Positions 26,806 to 35,190 of a stretch of DNA of 64,000 bases are shown here, piece by piece. A program made the position numbers and the translations under genes. This DNA comes from Akkermansiaceae bacterium (GTDB taxonomy: Bacteria > Verrucomicrobiota > Verrucomicrobiia > Verrucomicrobiales > Akkermansiaceae), in assembly GCA_028822935.1 (NCBI GenBank), contig JAPKCM010000002.1, positions 62,001-126,000 of the forward strand. The letters are read 5' to 3'. Position 1 is the first letter of the stretch; each line of letters starts with the position of its first letter. The notes under the pieces were generated by a model that did not search any database, had not been told where the DNA came from, and worked only from the letters and a program-made list of their open reading frames with translations.

Positions 26806-27567
26806 CTACCGCACGGTTTTTAAGGCTTCTTTGGTGAGCCATTGATGGATGACATCATCGCTTCGGGTGATGTTTCCGGTGACCCGATACTTCGACTTCC
26901 GCAGGGAGTGGGCATTCTCCTGATCTTGATCCACCACTTGTTGGGCGTTGCCGCCATCGGAATGAATAAAGCGGATTTCTCCATCTTCTTGCACCACGAT
27001 AAAGGCGACATGGCGGTCGAGTCCGACGATTCGGATGCCCGGCCCACGGGCCTTCATTTTCTCTAAAAAGCGATCATAGCTCATTCCGGCTTCGATATGC
27101 ATCTGGGAGCGCGGAAGGAAGGTGGCGATGATGTTTTGAGAGGGTTGCTGGGCCAAGCGGATACGCTCCAGTCTGAATCCTGCATCCCGTAAGACAGTGG
27201 AGACGAAATAGCCGCAGGCAATTTCCCCCTCCCCTGGGACTTGTGAAGTGCCATTGAAATCCCAGGTGGTGCCCAGCCAGCAGCGCATCAGTTCCGGGAG
27301 ATTATTTTCCAGAGTTTCCTTGGCATCCGTTTGGACGGCGAGGATCTCTCCGGCGGTGCGTGCCGCATTGTAGCGACGAGCGAGGCCGGAACGTTTGAGC
27401 TCGAGCTCTTGTTTGAGTTCTTCGTAGCGTTCTGGATCCGGCACAGCTTGTGCTTTCCCTGCCTGCTGCTCTTGGACTTTTTGGTAGAGGTCTTCGATCT
27501 GGTCGCGATACTTCCATCCTCCGTAGGCCAGGGCCCCGAAGATGAGGAAGAGGAAAAAGCGCTTCAT
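26806..27567 (-). CDS. Secreted NlpC/P60-like cysteine-peptidase-fold protein
   Basis: The start at 27567 (MKRFFLFLIFGALAYGG) gives a signal anchor; an ATG ten codons upstream is less suitable. A charged coiled-coil segment spans residues 20-70. The enzymatic half has WLGTTWDFNGTSQVPGEG, then IACGYFVSTVLRDAGF with the candidate nucleophile Cys, and later GLDRHVAFIVVQ with the candidate His. That order fits the papain-like NlpC/P60 group, and similar uncharacterised proteins occur in Bacteroidota. It may trim peptidoglycan peptides. Its end is 30 bases from the relic of the TRIC gene on the other strand. Confidence 0.65.
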   Translation of the reverse strand: MKRFFLFLIFGALAYGGWKYRDQIEDLYQKVQEQQAGKAQAVPDPERYEELKQELELKRSGLARRYNAARTAGEILAVQTDAKETLENNLPELMRCWLGTTWDFNGTSQVPGEGEIACGYFVSTVLRDAGFRLERIRLAQQPSQNIIATFLPRSQMHIEAGMSYDRFLEKMKARGPGIRIVGLDRHVAFIVVQEDGEIRFIHSDGGNAQQVVDQDQENAHSLRKSKYRVTGNITRSDDVIHQWLTKEALKTVR

Positions 27568-27654
27568 CTCTCTAAATAACGACAGAAATGGGAGCAATTT
27601 TCCAGCACAGCGTGATTTTTCTCGGTTAGCGAGAGTTGGGGACGAGTGACGGGT

Positions 27655-28344
27655 TTAACCGTTTTGCTGACCTTCCTCGATCTTTTGGAGAATAAATGCC
27701 TTTGCATCAGCGGCATTAGAATCTTCAGGATGGTCGATGAGGACCTTTTCGAAGCATTGCAGCGCTTCATCAAGTCGTCCGATCTCCGCAAGAATCATGC
27801 CGCGCTCGTAGGCGGCAAGGACGAGATTGGGGTCCAGTTCGGTTGCGGCGGTGAGAGCCTCGAGGGATTCTTCGTTCTTTCCACTCAGACGTAAAATACG
27901 GCCCTTGGTATACTGGGCAAAGGGATCATCGGGAGCGAGTTCCACGGCCTTGGATGCCGCTTCTAGCGCGTCGCCGGCATATTTCTCTTCCATCAACGCA
28001 AGGGCGTAGCTGGTGTAAATTTCCGCCCGGGTTTGGTCGATCTCCAGGGCGTCCTCGTAGTGCGTGATGGCGACCCCCATTTTGCCCTGACCGGCGGCAT
28101 CGGCGGCTTTCATGAGGAGTTCATCAATTTCGCTGAGGCCAAACTCTTTGACCTTCACGAGCGCCTTTTCAGCTTTCTCGGTCTGTCCCAAGGCATTGAG
28201 AATGACGGAGTAAAGCTGCCAGGTTTGCGCATCATCGGGAGACTCGGTGAGGGAGTCCTCAACAGATTTGAGGGCAAGAGGAAGGTCGCCTGACTGAACG
28301 GCGTCGACGGCAGCGTTGTAGAATTCAATACTTGGTTTGGCCAT
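27655..28344 (-). CDS. Tetratricopeptide repeat protein
   Basis: Six or so TPR-like helix pairs fill 229 residues: AVDAVQSGDLPLALKSVEDS, GVAITHYEDALEIDQTRAEI, DALEAASKAVELAPDDPFAQ, and RLDEALQCFEKVLIDHPED. No signal peptide or catalytic domain is visible, so it is probably a cytoplasmic scaffold. It lies 88 bases upstream of the NlpC-like gene on the same strand. Partner proteins cannot be inferred. Confidence 0.85.
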   Translation of the reverse strand: MAKPSIEFYNAAVDAVQSGDLPLALKSVEDSLTESPDDAQTWQLYSVILNALGQTEKAEKALVKVKEFGLSEIDELLMKAADAAGQGKMGVAITHYEDALEIDQTRAEIYTSYALALMEEKYAGDALEAASKAVELAPDDPFAQYTKGRILRLSGKNEESLEALTAATELDPNLVLAAYERGMILAEIGRLDEALQCFEKVLIDHPEDSNAADAKAFILQKIEEGQQNG

Positions 28345-28412
28345 TTTTCTCGTGTTTCAGGGAGGCTGTAGGAATGAAAGGCAGGCAGCAAGCGATTCGT
28401 GAATTAAGGAAC

Positions 28413-28448
28413 AAAAAAAGACGGAGCACCATAAGTGCACCGCCTTTT
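28413..28448 (-). terminator. Rho-independent terminator after the RRM gene
   Basis: On the minus strand an imperfect 13-base stem (11 matches plus one G-T pair) is followed by TTTTTTT. It lies 25 bases beyond the RRM gene stop. Confidence 0.75.
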
Positions 28449-28471
28449 GCAAAAGAAATCTTCGGGGAGGT

Positions 28472-28744
28472 CTAGTAGCGACCACCACCACCGCCGCGCT
28501 CTTCGCGTGGCTTGGCTTCGTTCACTTTCAGATTACGACCGTCGAGCTCAATGCCGTCAGAGCCTTTAATCGCGTCTTCCATAGCTGACTTCGAGTCCAT
28601 CGTCACGAAGGCAAAGCCACGTGGACGACCGGTCTCACGGTCTTCTGGAAGGTGAACGTCAGTCACTGAACCATATTGAGAGAAGTGGGACTCAAGGTCC
28701 TGCTTTGTCGAATCAAACGACAGATTACCTACATACATTTTCAT
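28472..28744 (-). CDS. RNA-binding protein with RRM domain, glycine-rich tail
   Basis: The 90-residue protein is one RRM: RNP2 is MYVGNLSF and RNP1 is [11 protein letters not shown], with Phe/Tyr at the nucleic-acid stacking positions. The tail [11 protein letters not shown] is typical of cyanobacterial and verrucomicrobial Rbp proteins linked to cold response. The start at 28744 (MKMYVGN) is preferred over an ATG 19 codons earlier, as it places RNP2 at the N-terminus. It is expected to be a cytoplasmic RNA chaperone. It is a single-gene unit with its own terminator. Confidence 0.92.
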   Translation of the reverse strand: MKMYVGNLSFDSTKQDLESHFSQYGSVTDVHLPEDRETGRPRGFAFVTMDSKSAMEDAIKGSDGIELDGRNLKVNEAKPREERGGGGGRY

Positions 28745-28869
28745 GATACAAAATGGCCCGTGCTTTAAGAAATTCAGCCATTTGGCATGAATATGGCACA
28801 AACCGAATAGATCTATTAGCCTAAAGTAACTCTGAAAACCACATTTTTTTTATGAAAAGAAGATTTTAC

Positions 28870-29056
28870 TCCATTTCGCTTTGATCCGCCGGGTTGAGGA
28901 AGCCAAGAATCAACTCGCGAGGGGAGAGGGGAGTGTCGTCGAAGTCACCTATCGCCTCGGGTTTTCGTCGAGCTAATATTTCGCAACCGTTTTCAAACGG
29001 ATCACCGGGCAAAGTCCCCGGCAGCTTCTTCAGGAGCGCGGAGGAAGATGAGAAAA
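28870..29056 (+). pseudogene. AraC-family DNA-binding domain remnant
   Basis: A frame reading HFALIRRVEEAKNQLARG, then VVEVTYRLGFSSS, stop TAA, then YFATVFKRITGQSPRQLLQE matches the second helix-turn-helix of AraC regulators. The stop stands where the family has Gln (SSSQYF), so CAA to TAA is probable. No sensor domain or start precedes it: the upstream 70 bases show no continuation. This remnant occupies the gap between the RRM gene and the depolymerase-like gene; the rest of the gap holds only leaders. Confidence 0.75.
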
Positions 29057-29120
29057 AGATTCATTTGATGGCAATAAAATAGGTAACTCGTCGAACAAAA
29101 CTCAAGCGCTTACCTACCGC

Positions 29121-30068
29121 ATGATTATGAAAAACCTAAAAATCTCTTCCTTACTGGTCGCCTTTGCTGCCGTTCTTGCGACTTTCACTCCTTGTCTCCA
29201 GGCTGAGGAGGTTGATGACGAAGAACGCGAAGAGGAAGAGGAAAGGAGTCGGAAGTTTGCGATCACCCAGTCGTGGTCACAGGAAAAGAACTACAAGCGT
29301 CCATATTGGGTCAATGTCCCGAAGCTGAAAAATAAGAGACCTCTGCCCGTGCTTATCTTTTTGCATGGCAACGGAGGTAATCCCAAGGGCTTGCAGAAGA
29401 TGGTCTTCGGACGCTACCCGGAGATCACCCGTCAGTTCATTACGGTGTTCCCGGAAGGTTACCGGGAGAGTTGGAACATCGTCTCGGAACGGTCCAAGGC
29501 CGATGACCGAGGATTTATCGAGGCCATCATCAGCGAGCTCGCCAAGCGTGACGATGTCAGGAAGGAAGAATTTACGATCATGGGAATTTCCAATGGCGCG
29601 GCCCTGGTCAACCAAATCGCCATCGAGACCAAGCTCCCCAATATTAAGAATTACGTCAGCGTGGTTAGTCCGTTGAACGGTTTCCAACACGATGGTAAGA
29701 ACTTTAAGGCAATGGGAAAAGAAAATGACTATCGTGCGATCACAAAGCCGCTTTCCGGTAAGCGTCTTCTGAACATCTCCGGGACTGACGATCCGCTCAT
29801 TCCTTATCGCGGCGGACCCTCCAAAGCGATCCCTGCAAAAGATGGAAAACTGCCCTTCGTGGATGCCGAAGAATCTATTTTCTTGTGGGCTAAGCAGATG
29901 GGATTCGAAGGGCAAAAGCTCGCCGAGCCCAGCCGATTGACCGGTAAGATTGAAATCTTTTCTTATCTCGATGGGGATGTCGTCCACTTCAAGGTGAAGG
30001 AGCATGGGCACAATGCCACCCGGGCACTCAAGGAAGGTCTGCTTCTGGACTTCTTGCGGGACAGATAG
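29121..30068 (+). CDS. Secreted alpha/beta hydrolase, PHB-depolymerase/LpqC-like
   Basis: After a signal peptide (ISSLLVAFAAVLATF, cleavage near LQAEE), a highly acidic stretch of E/D/R follows. The hydrolase core then shows the oxyanion strand PVLIFLHGNGGNPKG, nucleophile in GISNGAA, Asp in GTDDPLIPY and His in KEHGHNATR. Feruloyl esterase or polyhydroxyalkanoate depolymerase activity is typical of this fold. Two ATG codons start the gene (29121 and 29127), giving the same signal peptide. It is followed 27 bases later by the DUF1592 gene on the same strand, likely one operon. Confidence 0.85.
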   Translation: MIMKNLKISSLLVAFAAVLATFTPCLQAEEVDDEEREEEEERSRKFAITQSWSQEKNYKRPYWVNVPKLKNKRPLPVLIFLHGNGGNPKGLQKMVFGRYPEITRQFITVFPEGYRESWNIVSERSKADDRGFIEAIISELAKRDDVRKEEFTIMGISNGAALVNQIAIETKLPNIKNYVSVVSPLNGFQHDGKNFKAMGKENDYRAITKPLSGKRLLNISGTDDPLIPYRGGPSKAIPAKDGKLPFVDAEESIFLWAKQMGFEGQKLAEPSRLTGKIEIFSYLDGDVVHFKVKEHGHNATRALKEGLLLDFLRDR

Positions 30069-30095
30069 TCCCCTCATCACTACAAGCAGCACTTG

Positions 30096-32519
30096 ATGAC
30101 TAAAAGAAAGCGCAAGCTTGGCATCACGATCGTATTAGCGATCGCGGTTCTTCTGACGGGCTATTCTGCCAGTGCGGAGCCGATTGATGAGGAGACGCTG
30201 ACATTTCTCAAACGCCGCGCTCCGGCTGTCTTGGAGGCTATTAAGTTACAAGGACGCGAGGGCGGGGAGGATCTTGGGGAAGCGCGCGAGCGTGCCATCG
30301 AACTGCGTGAGATGTTTCTCGAGGAAAAGGAGCAGAAGGGTGAGGAGTGGGCGGAAGTTCTCCTCGGGCTGGAGGACGTCGAGGCTGAGATCGAAGTGCT
30401 GCTGTGGCGCTTCAAGGAAGATAAGATTGGCGAGGATAAAGGTGAGGCCGCACTGCTACGTCTTTTAAAAAAACAGATCGCTCTGCTCAATAAAGTGGAC
30501 CGCATGGAGATCGAACGTCTTCAGGAGGAAACGGACGAGATGGAGGAGGAATTGCAGTGGCGCATTGAAAACCCTGAGGTGGCACTCAGAGAAAGGTTCG
30601 AGGAGATTCTGCGAGATTTTGGGCTCAGCGATGAGGATGTCGAAGAAGAGGAAATGGAAGACGATGAAAAAGTTGGTCCGGTCTACACGCCCGCACCCGA
30701 GGATCGGGCAGGGCAGAAAGACGAGCTTCACGGCATCACCTTTGATTTCGGAAAAGACATCCGCCCGACACTCGAGCACTACTGTTTCGACTGTCACGAT
30801 AGTGCGAGTGCCAAGGGTGATATTGATTTGGAATCTGCATTGGCACAAACGCCGCTGGTGCGCAATCGACTGCTGTGGGAAAACGTCGCAGAGCGCGTGA
30901 AGATGGGAGACATGCCGCCAAAGAAGAAAGCGCAACCGTCCGATGCCGATCGTCTAAAACTGCGCGCCTGGCTCGCAGCTGAGATTGGTGGTTTCAACTA
31001 CAGCACGGTACGCAATCCGGGCTATGTTCCGGCAAGGCGCCTCACAAGAGAAGAATACAATCGCACGATTCGTGATCTCGTCGGGCTCGATCTACGGCCT
31101 GCGGACGACTTCCCGATGGATTTCAGCGGCACCAGTGGATTCTCTAACAGCGCCAATACTCTCTTCCTTCAGACAGCTCACCTCGATCGCTATTTCACCG
31201 CGGCAGAGAGCGTGATTGACGAGGTGCGGGCAGACGGGGAAGCCTGGGGAAATTTGGCTGGAAAGCCCCAGGCAGCTTCAGAGACGATAGCGAGATTCAT
31301 GCGTCGCGCATACCGGCGATTACCCACGGAGGCGGAGATCAAAGAGGTTACGCAGCGCTATGAAGCTTCACTCGCTGATAAGCGCTCCCAACCAGACGCT
31401 TTGGCCGATGCCTTCAAGACGATTCTCGTTTCTCCGAACTTCCTTCTGCGAGTCGAGCAATCGTCGGACCTTGCCAAGGATCAAGCGGTAGGTGATTTTG
31501 ATCTAGCCACCCGTCTCTCGTATTTTCTCTGGGCCTCGACTCCAGATGAGGAACTCCTCGCCGCTGCCGGTGAGCTTTCGGATTTAGAGAAACGCCAAGA
31601 TCAGGTGAAACGGATGCTCGCCGATCCGCGCAGTCTTTCGCTCGGAGAGATCTTCGCTGCGGAGTGGCTCAGTACCGATGATGTCGGTCCCCGTATCCGC
31701 AAAGATCCGATCGACAATCCCTGGTGCACCGAGACGCTCATGACCGCAATGCGTGCGGAAACCGCTCATTTTTTCCACTCGCTTGTGAGGGACAATGCCC
31801 CGGTCTCGCGGCTGATCGATTCCGATTACACCTTCCTCAATGCCGAGCTGGCCCGCTTCTATCGGATCCACGGTGTCGAAGGCACCGCGATGCGCAAGGT
31901 GGATCTTGAAACAAGACAACGCGGCGGCGTCTTTGGGCACGCAAGTGTCCTCGCCACCACCTCATTCCCGGATCGCACCAGCCCGGTCGTGCGAGGGAAA
32001 TGGATCTTGGATACTCTCCTGGGCACGCCGCCACCACCCCCTCCGCCCGATGTGCCGGAGATCGATGTCGAGGGAAGAGGGAGCCGTGCCGCAACCACCT
32101 TGCGGAAGAAGCTTGAAGCGCATCGCGATTCGCCCCGCTGCGCCGGATGTCATTCGCAGATTGACCCACTCGGCTTCGCGCTCGAGAGTTACGCGGAATT
32201 TGGTCAATGGCGTGGCGGTGTCGACGATCGTGGTACTCTCCCAAGCGGTGCAAAGTTCCGCGGTCCTGCGGGTCTCAAACTCGCGCTGATCGATGAGCGA
32301 ATTGATGACCTTGGCTCGCAGGCGATTCGTAAAATGCTCGCCTATGCATTGGGTCGACAACTCGAGTTTTACGACGAAGCCACGGTGAAAGAAATCGCGG
32401 CGAAACTCAAACCGACCGGCTATCGTTTCGGCGATTTGGTGCTTGCCATCACTGAGAGCTATCCGTTTACCATGAAGCGCCTTCCTTTCGTATCCACTAA
32501 ACAATCTGATGAAGAGTAA
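30096..32519 (+). CDS. Planctomycete-type cytochrome c protein, DUF1587/1595/1592/1588/1585
   Basis: The 807-residue exported protein starts with a signal (GITIVLAIAVLLTGYSASA). A 170-residue, very acidic helical region follows. The cytochrome domain is next, with heme motif CFDCH (CxxCH), then DUF1587 (RRLTREEYNRTIRDLVGLDL), DUF1595 (RFMRRAYRRLPTEAEI), DUF1592 (ATRLSYFLWASTPDEELL), DUF1588 (HASVLATTSFPDRTSPVVRG and a PPPPPPP run), and DUF1585 with CAGCH and AYALGRQLEFYDE. These proteins pair with DUF1552 partners and are thought to be secreted redox enzymes for complex carbohydrates. ATG 30096 follows an in-frame TTG. It overlaps the DUF1552 gene by 11 bases. Confidence 0.92.
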   Translation: MTKRKRKLGITIVLAIAVLLTGYSASAEPIDEETLTFLKRRAPAVLEAIKLQGREGGEDLGEARERAIELREMFLEEKEQKGEEWAEVLLGLEDVEAEIEVLLWRFKEDKIGEDKGEAALLRLLKKQIALLNKVDRMEIERLQEETDEMEEELQWRIENPEVALRERFEEILRDFGLSDEDVEEEEMEDDEKVGPVYTPAPEDRAGQKDELHGITFDFGKDIRPTLEHYCFDCHDSASAKGDIDLESALAQTPLVRNRLLWENVAERVKMGDMPPKKKAQPSDADRLKLRAWLAAEIGGFNYSTVRNPGYVPARRLTREEYNRTIRDLVGLDLRPADDFPMDFSGTSGFSNSANTLFLQTAHLDRYFTAAESVIDEVRADGEAWGNLAGKPQAASETIARFMRRAYRRLPTEAEIKEVTQRYEASLADKRSQPDALADAFKTILVSPNFLLRVEQSSDLAKDQAVGDFDLATRLSYFLWASTPDEELLAAAGELSDLEKRQDQVKRMLADPRSLSLGEIFAAEWLSTDDVGPRIRKDPIDNPWCTETLMTAMRAETAHFFHSLVRDNAPVSRLIDSDYTFLNAELARFYRIHGVEGTAMRKVDLETRQRGGVFGHASVLATTSFPDRTSPVVRGKWILDTLLGTPPPPPPPDVPEIDVEGRGSRAATTLRKKLEAHRDSPRCAGCHSQIDPLGFALESYAEFGQWRGGVDDRGTLPSGAKFRGPAGLKLALIDERIDDLGSQAIRKMLAYALGRQLEFYDEATVKEIAAKLKPTGYRFGDLVLAITESYPFTMKRLPFVSTKQSDEE

Positions 32520-33855
32520 TCCCAATCGTCGTGCTTTTCTCAGAGGGATGGGAGCCTGTCTCTCACTTCCCACCATGGAGAGTTTCGGTGCCCCGATTGC
32601 TAACTCTACCAAGTCTGGGGTGCCGCCACGTCTTGCTTACCTCTACTTCCCGAATGGCACCGCCGATGGGACATGGGAGCCGGAGAGAGTCGGGCCCACT
32701 GGCGAATTGCAGAAACTCAATCGCTGGATGGCGCCGCTGGAGGACTTTAAATCGGACCTCATCATTACTAAAAATCTGTGGACCCCTCGAGGCAATGGCC
32801 ACGGAGCTGGTACGGCTACCTGGCTGACCGGTGGTTCGTATGATCATCGTAAAAACGACGTTGGAGCGCCTTCGGTAGATCAGATTGTGGCTCGTCATCT
32901 CAGTGAGTCGACGCCCTTGCCTTCTCTGGAGCTGAGCACTGCGGGTGAGGGGAGTTTCTCGGGCAGTCTGCCGCGTAATTGTCTGTCCTGGACCCGACGT
33001 GATGTTCCGGCCGCACGCGAGACCATGCCGCGCGCTGTGTTTGATCAACTATTCCGGCGCGCGAGCGAGGGCTTCGTTGATCGCAGTGTGCTTGATCTCG
33101 TGCTCGAGCAATCTAAGTCGCTCAAACGGCGGGCCAGTCTGGCGGACAGTCGCAAGATTGACGAATATTTTGATGCCGTGCGAGCAGTCGAGAAGCGTCT
33201 CGATTTCGCGGAGGAACAGACGCAGCGCATCGCGGCTGATAAGGCACTCACGGATACCCTCACGCGACCCGCGGCTGGCATCCCCGCTGACCACCAAGAA
33301 TATGTCCGCCAGATGCTTGAGTTGATGGCGTTGTCCTTCTGGTCCGGTGCGACCCGTGTCTCGACCTTCATGCTCGATCACGGACAGAGCAATCGCTACT
33401 TCGATTTCGTTCCCGGCGTCAAAGGTACCTGGCACGCTCTTTCCCACTGGAAGGACGCAAGCGGCCGCACCGAAGATGACGACGGAAAGACCAAGTGGGA
33501 TAACACCAAGTCTAAGGGCGAGATGTATAATTCCGTCACTCGTTGGCATCACTCGCAACTTGCGTATTTTCTCGGGCGGATGAAGGAGCTTAAGAACGCC
33601 GATGGTACCACTACTCTCGATCGCTCAATGATCGTCTACGGATCGAGCATCGCCGACGGCCACGCCCATGAGGAAAAGAACCTCCCCATCCTCCTTGCCG
33701 GTGGCGGTGGGGGAACCCTCAAGACAGGACACTACCTGGCCCCGCGCCGCTCGACGTCCATGTCCCAACTTCATCTCGCCCTACTACAGCGCATGGGTGT
33801 CCCGTTGGAAAAATTCGGAGAGACAAGAACGGCACTTGCCGGGCTCTTAGGGTAA
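32509..33855 (+). CDS. DUF1552 secreted protein
   Basis: The N-terminus NRRAFLRGMGACLSLPTME is a Tat-type signal with RRxFLR. The DUF1552 blocks follow: RLAYLYFPNGTADGTWEP, LIITKNLWTPRGNGHGAGTATWLTG, LSCMLDHG-like TFMLDHGQSNRYFDF, and LAGGGGGTLKTGHYL. The 448 residues are complete. The family occurs next to DUF1592 genes in Planctomycetota and Verrucomicrobiota, and it resembles DUF1501/sulfatase-like folds. It overlaps the preceding gene, so co-translation is likely. Its catalytic chemistry is not known. Confidence 0.93.
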   Translation: MKSNPNRRAFLRGMGACLSLPTMESFGAPIANSTKSGVPPRLAYLYFPNGTADGTWEPERVGPTGELQKLNRWMAPLEDFKSDLIITKNLWTPRGNGHGAGTATWLTGGSYDHRKNDVGAPSVDQIVARHLSESTPLPSLELSTAGEGSFSGSLPRNCLSWTRRDVPAARETMPRAVFDQLFRRASEGFVDRSVLDLVLEQSKSLKRRASLADSRKIDEYFDAVRAVEKRLDFAEEQTQRIAADKALTDTLTRPAAGIPADHQEYVRQMLELMALSFWSGATRVSTFMLDHGQSNRYFDFVPGVKGTWHALSHWKDASGRTEDDDGKTKWDNTKSKGEMYNSVTRWHHSQLAYFLGRMKELKNADGTTTLDRSMIVYGSSIADGHAHEEKNLPILLAGGGGGTLKTGHYLAPRRSTSMSQLHLALLQRMGVPLEKFGETRTALAGLLG

Positions 33856-34141
33856 ATATGTATTCAAATCTAATTGCGTAAGAGGCTTCTTCCGCGTTGA
33901 GCTGGAAATTCTTAGATTAGATGTCACTATCTTAAATTCCAGCAGATGTTGGGGAATATTCCCTAACTTGGAAACTCCCAAGGAAGAAGATCACAATGAT
34001 CATGCTAACGTTCACGATAATCCTGGGATTGGCGCAGGAGACGAAACCCAACTCAGAAGCTAAGGAAACAGGTGATCAAGTCATCAAGTCTGGCGTCGGG
34101 AATTCTCATCACAGAGGGCTCAAATTATGGAGAGCATGCCG
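33856..34141. other. Intergenic stretch with one doubtful small ORF
   Basis: This stretch holds an AT-rich spacer and an ATG-started frame at 33996-34145 of 49 codons beginning MIMLTFTIILGLAQE, a signal-like start. It overlaps the convergent gene by four bases and has no recognisable continuation, so I do not call it. An inverted pair TTGGGGAATATTCCC occurs near 33950. Confidence 0.3.
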
Positions 34142-35185
34142 CTAGTCTTTAACCACGAACGGGACGCGGATTAATCGATGCCCGGGCACAACCCAGGTCT
34201 CTGTCATTCCACCGATCTCTTCGAAAAGCCGCGCCACACTATTGCCCGCCAGATCTTCTAAAATCGCTTCCACAACAATCTCATAGCTCCCCGCCCCCCA
34301 AACAATTTTAGGCTTCCAATGCCACTCCTTCTCACCTTTTCCGACTGCGCTCTCACCGGCAAGCGACTGCCCGTTCGAATGGTAGACTTTGAGCACCCGC
34401 TCCAGGAGTCCATGGTCAAGGGCTTCGCCAAAATTCAAGCGCACTCCCTCCCGCGAACCAAGCGCCGGCGGCTCGATCGTCCAAACCTTCGGCTCTGGTT
34501 GGGCATAGTCAGCCGGGCCAGCGCGGAATTTTTTCGAGCACCCGCTCGCCATTGACCGTCCTTTGGCATCACGCCACGCCGCATTGATGCGTAATTCATA
34601 GTCTTCCCCGGCTACGAGCGCGCGCCCTTCCTCCTCATGCGGCCTCAAGCCCCGCTTTACGCGCCCCGGATCAAAAAACAAAGTGAGCCGTCGCCCTTCG
34701 GGATCCCAGAGTTCCTCTGCTAATTCCAAAAACGGCAGGGCAACAATCTTCCCTCCCCGCCCAATAAGGTGGACGTGTTGGGACGCTTCACCAAGCGCCA
34801 TCGGCTCGGTAAAATGCAGGTAGAACTTCAGCAAGTTTTCAGGCAAGATTTCCGCGCTTGGGAAGACCGCCGCGACACGGGTCACCGGGGTCCTATCCGC
34901 CTCCGGGATCGCAAAGGTCTCATGAATCTCTCCGATCGAAACCCGATAACGCACGCCCGGCGTGAGCGGAAATTGAGGACTAAAAAGGAGCCCGCCTGCA
35001 ACCCGAGACACCTCGCCCGCCATCGCCGGAAGGTCTCCGTCACCGTCGACATGGACGAGCAACTTTTCCGGATCGGAGGCACCCGCCACCATGAATGAAC
35101 GCCCGTCTTTGGAGAGAGAGAAAGAGACCTCCGCAAGCGCGCTCACACCGAGCAAACATACGAAGACCCAAAAGCGAACAAGCAT
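34142..35185 (-). CDS. Secreted Ig-like (SbsA-type) domain protein
   Basis: The signal peptide is FWVFVCLLGVSALAEVS. The rest is beta-rich, with repeats of the bacterial Ig-like SbsA pattern: LLKFYLHFTEPMALGEA, RLTLFFDPGRVKRGL, and VRLNFGEALDHGLLERV. These are the N-terminal sheets of SbsA-type Ig domains. ATG 35185 is chosen; an overlapping GTG at 35191 shares a base with the upstream stop. It probably forms a two-gene operon with the propeller-like gene just upstream, and both products are exported. No enzyme motif is seen. It could be a binding module or adhesin. Confidence 0.65.
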   Translation of the reverse strand: MLVRFWVFVCLLGVSALAEVSFSLSKDGRSFMVAGASDPEKLLVHVDGDGDLPAMAGEVSRVAGGLLFSPQFPLTPGVRYRVSIGEIHETFAIPEADRTPVTRVAAVFPSAEILPENLLKFYLHFTEPMALGEASQHVHLIGRGGKIVALPFLELAEELWDPEGRRLTLFFDPGRVKRGLRPHEEEGRALVAGEDYELRINAAWRDAKGRSMASGCSKKFRAGPADYAQPEPKVWTIEPPALGSREGVRLNFGEALDHGLLERVLKVYHSNGQSLAGESAVGKGEKEWHWKPKIVWGAGSYEIVVEAILEDLAGNSVARLFEEIGGMTETWVVPGHRLIRVPFVVKD

Positions 35186-35190
35186 GCTCA

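Noticed and set aside
33996-34145. 49-codon ORF with a signal-like start
   Set aside because: Overlaps a convergent gene end, the remainder has no recognisable content, and length is near chance.
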